The notes beneath the pieces are model-generated. The model had not been told where the DNA came from. It ran no database searches and was given only the letters and a program-made list of their open reading frames with translations. Of a stretch of DNA of 12,870 nucleotides, positions 1 through 7,370 are shown in pieces; position 1 is the first letter of the stretch; every line of letters begins with the position of its first letter. This stretch comes from Thermoleophilia bacterium. GTDB lineage: Bacteria; Actinomycetota; Thermoleophilia; Gaiellales; Gaiellaceae. Where the stretch lies: contig JAICYG010000068.1 in assembly GCA_025934335.1 (NCBI GenBank), positions 1 to 12,870 of the forward strand. The letters run 5' to 3'. The translations under genes and the position numbers were made by a program.

Positions 1-1593
<1,593 letters not shown>

Positions 1594-1677
1594 TGCGTCT
1601 CGTCACGGTGGCTGCCGCCGGCCATGTCCCGAAGCCCACCGCCCACCTGCAGGGTTTTCGCACTTCTGTGCAGCGTT

Positions 1678-1722
1678 TGACGCAGTTCCGCGACGATGGC
1701 TGCCACCGTCACGGAAGCGTCA
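1678..1722 (-). terminator. Long hairpin after the GH15-PNPOx operon, probable transcription terminator
   Basis: The bases 1686-1700 and 1702-1716 are inverted complements around 1701: 13 of 15 pairs are Watson-Crick. The other two (1691/1711 and 1696/1706) are C-A mismatches in + strand RNA but G-U wobbles in minus-strand RNA. A further perfect 6-bp extension, TGACGC (1678-1683) with GCGTCA (1717-1722), is separated only by a 2-base bulge at 1684-1685. The hairpin begins 15 bases after the stop codon of the minus-strand operon. The wobble pattern and position favour a terminator for that operon, although no U-run follows. High-GC actinobacteria often lack U-runs. A protein-binding operator is the alternative. 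Confidence 0.55.
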
Positions 1723-1737
1723 CAACGTGTCCACCGG

Positions 1738-2220
1738 TCAGGACTCGCGCTGCGTCCAGCGGCGGAGCTCGCCGCCCGCCTCCCACGCCAGGCCGAATCG
1801 AGGCTCGGCGAACGTGACGAAGCCCGCCGAGTCGATGTCCACCGCGAAGACGTGGTACGGCTCGGGAGGCTCCCAGTCGATGCGCGCCTTGATCGCCGCC
1901 CGGTGCGCGTCGACCCGCAAAGCATCCTCGACCGGCAGCGCACGCCCGTACAGCTTGAAGTCGCCCGAGAGGTCATGCCGATCGGTGAGCGTCGAATGGA
2001 CGACGATCCGCGGGTCCCGCTCGAGATCGCGCGCCTTCGGCGACTGCCACATCATCCCGAGCATCAGCTCGTCGCCGACGAACTCCGGCTCGACCGGTGA
2101 GATCCGCGGCCAGCCGTTCCGGCGCAGCGTGCCGACAAGGCAGAGCTCGCGCGAGCGCAGCCGCTCCTCGCCGAGCCGGGCGAGCTCCGGGCATGCCGCT
2201 GCGAACTCGCCCCACCGCAT
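1738..2220 (-). CDS. Pyridoxamine 5'-phosphate oxidase-like (FMN-binding split barrel) protein
   Basis: A protein of about 160 residues with the layout of single-domain PNPOx-like flavin proteins: LCLVGTLRRNGWPRISPV (first barrel strands), LMLGMMWQSPKARDLERDP and RIVVHSTL, then a C-terminal WEPPEPYHVFAVDI segment. Relatives in actinobacteria bind FMN, F420, haem or biliverdin, and the sequence does not decide which. It is the last gene of the minus-strand operon. The junction reads GTGATG: the GH15 stop TGA shares one base with the ATG at 2220, and an in-frame GTG at 2223 would give a 4-base overlap instead. Either start implies translational coupling. I chose ATG because the preceding junction at 4022 has the same TGATG form. 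Family assignment is secure; substrate and function are unknown. Confidence 0.85.
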   Translation of the reverse strand: MRWGEFAAACPELARLGEERLRSRELCLVGTLRRNGWPRISPVEPEFVGDELMLGMMWQSPKARDLERDPRIVVHSTLTDRHDLSGDFKLYGRALPVEDALRVDAHRAAIKARIDWEPPEPYHVFAVDIDSAGFVTFAEPRFGLAWEAGGELRRWTQRES

Positions 2221-4022
2221 CACGCGCGCTCGGGTCGCTGCCGATGAGGGCTATTCGCCTGCGAGAGGTTGGACGCCGAGTTGACGAGGCCGACGTGCGT
2301 GAACGCCTGCGGGAAGTTGCCGAGCAGGCGCTTCTCGGCCGGGTCGTACTCCTCGGCGAGCAGGCCGAGGTCGTTGCGGATCCCGAGCAGGTCCTCGAAC
2401 AGCCGCTCTGCCTCCGGGCGGCGCCCGATCAAGAGGAGCGCATCGACGAGCCAGAACGAGCACGGCAGGAACACGCCCTCGCCCCCCGAGAGCCCGTCGA
2501 CCTGGTTCTGCGCGCGGGCCCGGTAGCGCTCGACGAAACCGTTCCGGGTCAGGTTCCGCTGCACCGCCTCGATCGTGCCAACGACCCGCGGGTCGCTGGG
2601 CGGGAGGAAGCCGAGGATCGGGATCAGGAGCGTCGAGGCGTCGAGCTCGGACGAGCCGTAGGACTGCGTGAACGACCCGAGCTCCGTGTTGAACCCCTCG
2701 CGGCACACCTCGTCGTGGATCTCCTGCCGCAGCCGACGCCAGCGGTCGACCGGCCCGTCGAGCCCGAGCCGCTCCGCCCCCTGCACGGCGCGGTCGAACG
2801 CCACCCACGCGAGCACCTTCGAGTGCACGAAGTGCCGGCGAGGCCCGCGCACCTCCCAGATGCCCTCGTCCGGCTGGTCCCAGGCGCCCTCGAGGAAGTT
2901 GAGCAGCGTGCGCTGCAGCGACCAGGCGTGGTCGCTCGGGTCGAGGCCCTGCACCCGCGCCTGGTGCAGCACGTCCATCACCTCGCCGTACACGTCGAGC
3001 TGGAACTGCTCGTGCGCCGCGTTGCCGATCCGCACCGGGCTCGAGCCGGCGTAACCGGGCAGCCACGGCAGCTCGAACTCCGGCACGCGCCGCTGGCCGC
3101 CGACGCCGTACAGGATCTGCACCTTCGACGGCTCGCCCGCGACTGCCCGCAGCAGCCAGTCGCGCCAGGCGCCCGCCTCCTGCGTGAAGCCGGCGTTCAG
3201 GAGCGCGTACAGCGTGAATGTCGCGTCGCGCAACCAGCAGTAGCGGTAGTCCCAGTTGCGCTCGCCGCCGATCCGCTCCGGGAGCGACGTCGTCGGTGCC
3301 GCGACGATGCCGCCGGTCGGCGCGTACGTGAGCGCCTTCAGGACGATCAGCGACCGGTAGACGGCTTCCGCGTACCCGCCCTCGTACTTGCAGCCCGCGA
3401 CCCAGTCGTGCCAGAGACGCTCGGTGTCCCGCAGCGCGCGCTCGGGGTCGACGAATCTCGGCAGCTGCTCGTGCGACGGGAACCAGGTCAGCGTGAACGG
3501 GACGCGTTCGCCCGCGCGCACCGTGAACGTCGCCGTGTGCGTCATGGCCTCGGGCTGCAGGTCGATCGGCGTGCGCAGCAGCAGCCCGTCGGGGCCGCCG
3601 ACGGCGAGCAGCGAGCGCTCGTCGAGCCTGCGCACCCACGGCACCACCGATCCGTAGTCGAGCCGGATCACGACCTCCGTGCGCATCTGCACCGCACCCT
3701 CGACACCCTCGACGATGCGGACGATGTCCGGCTTCGTCTCGCGCTGCGGCATGAAGTCGATCACTCGCACACAACCGTCACGCGTCCGCCACTCCGACTC
3801 GAGCACGAGCGTGTCGTCGCGGTAGCGGCGGTCGGTGGCGGGGCCGCCGGACGCCGGCGCGATCAGCCAGCGGCCGTGCTCGCGGCCGCCCAGCAGTGCG
3901 CCGAAGCAGGAGCTCGAGTCGAAGCGCGGGAACGGGAGCCAGTCGATGGAGCCGCTGCGGCCGACGAGCGCCGCCGTCTGCAGGTCCCCGACGAGCGCGT
4001 AGTCCTCGATCCGCTCGGCCAT
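2220..4022 (-). CDS. Glycoside hydrolase family 15 protein (glucoamylase/trehalase-like)
   Basis: A complete 600-residue cytoplasmic GH15 enzyme with no signal peptide. The N-terminal beta domain opens with IEDYALVGDLQTAALV and GSIDWLPFPRFDS, hallmarks of this subgroup. The (alpha/alpha)6 barrel starts near residue 215 and contains ERNWDYRYCWLRDATFTLYAL (about 254-273), which lines the active site. GIWE (Glu390) is the expected general acid and LLAEEYDP (Glu557 or Glu558) the expected general base, so it should be active. Length matches mycobacterial GH15 trehalases and bacterial glucoamylases (about 600-680). It hydrolyses terminal alpha-glucosidic bonds; trehalose, maltooligosaccharides or another glucan are all possible and cannot be separated by eye. 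Its ATG shares one base with the stop of the upstream 102-residue gene (TGATG), and its stop overlaps the PNPOx start. Confidence 0.93.
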   Translation of the reverse strand: MAERIEDYALVGDLQTAALVGRSGSIDWLPFPRFDSSSCFGALLGGREHGRWLIAPASGGPATDRRYRDDTLVLESEWRTRDGCVRVIDFMPQRETKPDIVRIVEGVEGAVQMRTEVVIRLDYGSVVPWVRRLDERSLLAVGGPDGLLLRTPIDLQPEAMTHTATFTVRAGERVPFTLTWFPSHEQLPRFVDPERALRDTERLWHDWVAGCKYEGGYAEAVYRSLIVLKALTYAPTGGIVAAPTTSLPERIGGERNWDYRYCWLRDATFTLYALLNAGFTQEAGAWRDWLLRAVAGEPSKVQILYGVGGQRRVPEFELPWLPGYAGSSPVRIGNAAHEQFQLDVYGEVMDVLHQARVQGLDPSDHAWSLQRTLLNFLEGAWDQPDEGIWEVRGPRRHFVHSKVLAWVAFDRAVQGAERLGLDGPVDRWRRLRQEIHDEVCREGFNTELGSFTQSYGSSELDASTLLIPILGFLPPSDPRVVGTIEAVQRNLTRNGFVERYRARAQNQVDGLSGGEGVFLPCSFWLVDALLLIGRRPEAERLFEDLLGIRNDLGLLAEEYDPAEKRLLGNFPQAFTHVGLVNSASNLSQANSPHRQRPERA

Positions 4023-4330
4023 CAGCGGCTCTCCAGCTCGCGCGCGTACTCGGGCAGCCGCCGGCCCGCCGCGCGGTTGAACGCGCGCGCGTACTCGTCC
4101 GGCTCGTCGAGCGTGCGCGCGTAGCTGTCGCGCATCGCGGCGAGGGCGTCGGCCGCGACGTCGACCGCGTCGACGTAGTCGCCGTACAGCTCCTCCGCCT
4201 CCGCGCGGTCGGCCCGGTTGTATGCCGCGAGCCGCTGCTGCACATCCTCGATCAGGTCGCGTCGGTCGTGCACGAACATCTCGAGCTGAGTGTCGACGAT
4301 CTCGGCGAATCGCGAACGCCGGAAGATCAC
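4022..4330 (-). CDS. Small conserved-looking helical protein of unknown function (102 residues)
   Basis: Not recognised. The 102-residue product starts with VIFRRSRFAEIVDTQ and is predicted by eye to be almost entirely helical, soluble and charged. It is rich in Asp, Glu, Arg and Ala, has no Cys, and ends in RLPEYARELESR. Heptad-like spacing of hydrophobics in the first 75 residues suggests a helical bundle or coiled coil. Evidence that it is real: its GTG start (4330) overlaps the glycosyltransferase stop by four bases (GTGA), its stop overlaps the GH15 ATG by one base (TGATG), and it has normal GC-rich codon use. I vaguely recall similar short proteins starting with FRRSRFA in related actinobacteria, with no function known. 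Its position suggests a partner or regulator of the GH15 enzyme or the glycosyltransferase; that is inference only. Confidence 0.75.
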   Translation of the reverse strand: MIFRRSRFAEIVDTQLEMFVHDRRDLIEDVQQRLAAYNRADRAEAEELYGDYVDAVDVAADALAAMRDSYARTLDEPDEYARAFNRAAGRRLPEYARELESR

Positions 4331-5364
4331 GCGAGCTCCTCGTAGAGCTCGAGGTGCCGCGCCGCCGACGCGTCCCACGTCAGCTCGCGGCGTGCGCGCT
4401 CCGCGCCGTCGCGCGCCGCCGCGAGTGCGGCGCGGTCGCCGAGCAGCGCGGACACGGCGTGCGCGAGGGCGTCGACGTCGCCCTCCGGGACGACGCGACC
4501 GGCGCCGAATGCACGGATGGGCTCGCCGAGCCCGGCGACGTCGTAGGCGACTGCCGGCACGCCCGCGCCGAGCGCCTGCAGCAGCGCCCCCGACTGGTCG
4601 AGCTCCGCGCGATACGGGAAGAGCGCGAGCGTCGCCTCGGAGAGCGCGCGGTCGAGCTCGGCCTGCGGCAGGTAGCCGAGCCGCCACTCGACTCGCTCGG
4701 CGCTCCGGAGCCCGTCGAGCGGCATCGCCGGGTCGCCGGCGACCACGAGCCGCGTGTTGGGCAGGCGGCGCGTGACCTCGATCGCATCCGACAGCCCCTT
4801 GTAGGGCCGGATCACGCCGAGTGAAAGGAGGGTTGCGCCGTCGTCGGCTCGCACCGCGCTGCTCGGGTACACGGGGTGCGGGATCACTCGAGCCGCGATC
4901 CCCAGCTCGGCCAGCGTCTCTCGGCCGTGCTCGGTGTGCACGACGACCGCGTCGAAACGGTGGAGCAGACGCTGCCAGAGCGCGCGACGCGACGCCGTGC
5001 GACGCGGCAACAGGTCGTGCGCCGTGAACACCGCCGGCGCGCGGAAGCGGAGGTGGGCGTCCGCCTGCGGGAGCGCGAGCCACTGCAGGTGGAGGACGTC
5101 GGGCCGGGAGAGCGCGAGCGACCGCAGCACGTCGAGGTGCTCGAGCGCTTTCAGCGGCAGCCGCAGGCGCGATCGGCGGAAGAGCCGCGACGAGAGCGGG
5201 TAGAGCCGCTCGCTGCGTCGGTAGCCGTCGGCGGCCGGTACGTCGCCGAAGCGGAACCGCGAGGTGCGCAGCTCGACGTCCGCGCCGGCCCGCGCCAGCG
5301 CCGCCGCCAGCTCGTGGTCGTACCACGGCGTGAATGCGGGCGGGTCGGCGAGCAGGACACGCAC
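4327..5364 (-). CDS. GT4-type glycosyltransferase (GT-B fold)
   Basis: A complete 345-residue GT-B glycosyltransferase. The N-terminal half has MRVLLADPPAF, RPDVLHLQWLALP and a VFTAHDLLPRR strand-loop. The C-terminal donor domain has LLSLGVIRPYKGL (Arg186 and Lys189, the donor phosphate-binding pair), RLVVAGDP, and SGALLQALGAGVPAVAYDVAGLGE (258-281). In place of the classical E-x7-E motif this subgroup has an SGALLQAL-type motif, so the second Glu is Gln263. Acceptor and product are unknown; an NDP-sugar donor is expected. The protein is likely soluble or peripheral, with no membrane helix. It is the first gene of the minus-strand operon and starts with GTG at 5364, six bases after a -10 box, with no ribosome-binding site, so it is probably leaderless. 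The operon context with GH15 suggests alpha-glucan or trehalose-related metabolism, as inference. Confidence 0.9.
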   Translation of the reverse strand: MRVLLADPPAFTPWYDHELAAALARAGADVELRTSRFRFGDVPAADGYRRSERLYPLSSRLFRRSRLRLPLKALEHLDVLRSLALSRPDVLHLQWLALPQADAHLRFRAPAVFTAHDLLPRRTASRRALWQRLLHRFDAVVVHTEHGRETLAELGIAARVIPHPVYPSSAVRADDGATLLSLGVIRPYKGLSDAIEVTRRLPNTRLVVAGDPAMPLDGLRSAERVEWRLGYLPQAELDRALSEATLALFPYRAELDQSGALLQALGAGVPAVAYDVAGLGEPIRAFGAGRVVPEGDVDALAHAVSALLGDRAALAAARDGAERARRELTWDASAARHLELYEELA

Positions 5365-5369
5365 GGAAG

Positions 5370-5375
5370 TAGCGT
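5370..5375 (+). promoter_or_regulatory. -10 box for the EEP-aminotransferase pair (leaderless)
   Basis: TAGCGT (TANNNT form) ends six bases before the GTG at 5382, the spacing expected of a leaderless mRNA. The whole gap between the two divergent start codons is 17 bases (5365-5381), so both promoters must use this same stretch. Confidence 0.6.
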
Positions 5376-5376
5376 A
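5371..5376 (-). promoter_or_regulatory. -10 box for the minus-strand glycosyltransferase operon (leaderless)
   Basis: Minus-strand TACGCT fits the actinobacterial TANNNT -10 consensus and ends six bases before the GTG at 5364, placing the transcription start at or next to the start codon. It overlaps the + strand box 5370-5375 almost completely. I see no convincing -35 box. No Shine-Dalgarno could fit in the transcript. Confidence 0.6.
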
Positions 5377-5381
5377 GACGG

Positions 5382-6164
5382 GTGCTCGTTCGCTCCTGGA
5401 ACCTCTTCCACGGCAACACGGTGCCGCCGCAGCGGCATGCGTTCCTCGACGAGATGGTGCGGCTCGCGAGCGACGACGATCCGGACGTGCTCTGCCTGCA
5501 GGAGGTGCCCGCCTGGGCGCTCGACCGCTTCACCGCGGGCGACGTGGCGGCGCGGCCGCGTCTCGGGCCGCTTCCGTCGCTCGCGCGGGTCGGACAGGCG
5601 CTGACGGCGCTCAACCACGGCGTGTTGCGATCCGCGTTCTCCGGGCAGGGAATCGCGATGCTCGTCTCGCCGAGGCACCGCGTGCTCGCGCACGAGAGCC
5701 TGACGCTGAACCCGCGGCGCTTCCGCGACGCCCAGGCGCGGCTGCTCGAGCTGGGCGCGGTCGCGCGCCTCGCGTGGGCGAAGGAGCGGCGCGTCGTGCA
5801 GGCGCTGCGCCTCGCCGCCGCCGACGGCCGCACGTACCTCGTCGCGAACCTGCACTGCACGAGCTTCCACGACCGCCGCCTCGCGCAGGCGGAGCTGCTG
5901 CGCGCGGCGTGGTTCGCAACCTCTACGGCGCTCGCGGAGGACGTGGTGGTGCTCGCGGGCGACTTCAACCTGACCGAAGCCGCACCGGCCGTGCGAGAGC
6001 TCGCTTCGCCCGAGTGGGGCTTCTCGGCGCCCGGGCCCGGCATCGACCACGTCCTCGTGCGTGGCGCGAGCACGACCGAGCTGCGCCGCTGGCCCGCCGA
6101 GCAACGGCGATTCGACGGCCGCCTGCTCTCCGATCATGCACCGGTCGAGGTGGAGATCGAGTGA
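5382..6164 (+). CDS. Endonuclease/exonuclease/phosphatase (EEP) superfamily hydrolase
   Basis: A complete 260-residue EEP-fold enzyme of minimal size. All conserved active-site blocks are visible: SWNLFHG (Asn7), CLQEVP (Glu41, metal ligand), ANLHCTS (His158), LAGDFNLT (Asp194, Asn196), GIDHVLV (Asp222-His223) and LSDHAPVEVEI (Asp251-His252). The family cleaves phosphodiester or phosphomonoester bonds in DNA, RNA, phospholipids or inositol phosphates using Mg2+; nothing seen here fixes the substrate. There is no signal peptide or membrane segment, so it should be cytoplasmic. The GTG start at 5382 lies directly after the -10 box and gives a protein whose first conserved motif begins at residue 5, leaving no room for a later start. 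Its TGA overlaps the next gene's GTG (GTGA), so the two are co-expressed. Confidence 0.9.
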   Translation: MLVRSWNLFHGNTVPPQRHAFLDEMVRLASDDDPDVLCLQEVPAWALDRFTAGDVAARPRLGPLPSLARVGQALTALNHGVLRSAFSGQGIAMLVSPRHRVLAHESLTLNPRRFRDAQARLLELGAVARLAWAKERRVVQALRLAAADGRTYLVANLHCTSFHDRRLAQAELLRAAWFATSTALAEDVVVLAGDFNLTEAAPAVRELASPEWGFSAPGPGIDHVLVRGASTTELRRWPAEQRRFDGRLLSDHAPVEVEIE

Positions 6165-7255
6165 GCTGGCCCGAGGCGCGGGCGCGCTTCCCGGTGCTCG
6201 AGCGGTACGCGTACCTGAACGCCGGCACGTTCGGGCCACTGTCGCGGGCGACGCTCGAGGCGACGGCGAGGCTTCGCTCGTGGGAGGCGGCGCACGGCCG
6301 CGCGAGCCGTACCTACTTCGACGAGATGCTCGAGGGCCGCGAGCGCGTTCGCGCGCTCGTCGCCGAGCAGATCGGCGTGCCCGCCCACAACCTCGCGCTG
6401 ACGGAGTCGACGACGCAGGGTGTCCATGTCGCCGTGATCGGCCTCGGGCTCGGTTCCGGCGACGAGGTCGTGACGACAGACGCCGAGCACTTCGGTCTCA
6501 CCGGCCCGCTGGTCGCGACCGGCGCGACGCTCCGCATCGCCCGTGTCCGGGACGCACCGGCGGCCGACGTGCTCGACCTGATCGCGCGCGAGGTGACGCC
6601 GCGTACGCGCCTCGTCGCGACGTCCGCCGTCTCATGGATCGACGGGAAGGTCTTCCCGTGGCACGAGCTGCGGGAGCGGACGCAGGTGCCGATCCTCGTC
6701 GACGGCGCGCAGGCGGCGGGCGCGATCGAGGTCGACGCGACCGGCGCCGACTTCTACACCGTCAGCGCCCAGAAGTGGCTGTGCGGCCCCGACGCGACCG
6801 GCGCGCTCTACGTGGCCGAGCCCGAGGCGCTGCCGCCGCGCCTCGTCGGCTATCCCGGTGCCGAGAGCTACGACATCGCCGCCGGCACCTGGCAGCCGAA
6901 GGAGGGAGCGAGGCGGTTCGACCCGGCGTTCCTCCCGGCGACGTCCGTCGCGGGACTCGAGGCGGCGCTCGGCGACCTCCCTGACGGGCGCTTCGCGCGC
7001 GCCCGCGAGCTGGCCGAGCGCTGCCGCGAGCTGCTGCTGCAGCAGGGCCACGACGTCGTCACCGAACCGGGACAGGCGACGCTCGTCTCGTTCCGCTGGC
7101 CGGGTGACGCGGAGGCCGCGGTCGCCGCGCTCGCCGAGCGGCGCGTGATCGTGCGCGAGCTGCCCGGCACCGGGCTCCTGCGTGCGTCGATCGGCTGGTG
7201 GAACGACGGCAGCGACCTCGAGCGCCTCGTCGAGGGGCTCGCCGCCGTGGACTAA
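6161..7255 (+). CDS. Class V aminotransferase-fold PLP-dependent enzyme
   Basis: A complete 364-residue fold-type I PLP enzyme of the class V group (NifS/CsdA, isopenicillin-N epimerase-like, kynureninase-like). Visible elements are YLNAGTFGPLS near the N-terminus, ALTESTTQGVHV (phosphate-binding turn), TDAEHFG (His110, stacking on the ring), PILVDGAQAAGAI (Asp181 and Gln184, pyridine and O3' contacts) and VSAQKWLCGPDATG (Lys205, the Schiff-base Lys). No conserved Cys loop of a true cysteine desulfurase is seen near residue 330, where the sequence reads VIVRELPGTGLLRASIGWWN. A desulfurase is therefore unlikely; a lyase, epimerase or aminotransferase acting on an unknown amino compound fits better. 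The start is the GTG at 6161 inside the EEP stop (4-base overlap). An upstream extension of the same frame is only a shadow of the EEP gene. Confidence 0.9.
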   Translation: MSWPEARARFPVLERYAYLNAGTFGPLSRATLEATARLRSWEAAHGRASRTYFDEMLEGRERVRALVAEQIGVPAHNLALTESTTQGVHVAVIGLGLGSGDEVVTTDAEHFGLTGPLVATGATLRIARVRDAPAADVLDLIAREVTPRTRLVATSAVSWIDGKVFPWHELRERTQVPILVDGAQAAGAIEVDATGADFYTVSAQKWLCGPDATGALYVAEPEALPPRLVGYPGAESYDIAAGTWQPKEGARRFDPAFLPATSVAGLEAALGDLPDGRFARARELAERCRELLLQQGHDVVTEPGQATLVSFRWPGDAEAAVAALAERRVIVRELPGTGLLRASIGWWNDGSDLERLVEGLAAVD

Positions 7256-7358
7256 CGGGCTTCGGCTTCCGAGTCGCCCTCGTACCGCTTGCGAAGATCC
7301 TCCTCGAGGCGGAGCGCGGATCGTCCTGGCCGGCGATTCGCAGCCGTGCCGGGAGCCG

Positions 7359-7364
7359 TAGCCT
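7359..7364 (+). promoter_or_regulatory. -10 box for the cyclase gene (leaderless)
   Basis: TAGCCT ends six bases before the ATG at 7371. A partial -35 match, TTCGCA at 7337-7342, lies 16 bases upstream. There is no Shine-Dalgarno immediately before the ATG, so a leaderless mRNA is the simplest reading. Confidence 0.55.
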
Positions 7365-7370
7365 TGCTCG

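Noticed and set aside
1594..1737. SOS (LexA) box near dnaE2
   Set aside because: The gene's promoter is upstream of the window, and no LexA-type palindrome is present in the visible 3' flank.
2097..4124. 675-codon open frame on the + strand opposite the GH15 gene
   Set aside because: It is Arg/Ala/Glu-rich low-complexity sequence with no recognisable motif, antisense to a gene with complete GH15 catalytic motifs. It is a typical high-GC shadow frame.
4331..6073. Long upstream extension of the 102-residue gene's frame, and of the aminotransferase frame (5774-6160)
   Set aside because: Both extensions read through convincing genes in other frames and lose all protein-like character. The true starts are the overlapping GTG codons at 4330 and 6161.
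7257..7279. Possible terminator GGGC...GCCC with inner CGG/CCG after the aminotransferase
   Set aside because: The stem is 4 bp plus 3 bp across an internal loop, with no U-run. It is not distinguishable from background.
7252..7320. Minus-strand frame ending LRLEEDLRKRYEGDSEAEAR and a TAG, looking like the end of a lost gene
   Set aside because: No start codon is found in the plausible part and the frame loses protein-like character upstream. It may be a gene remnant but the stretch is too short to call.
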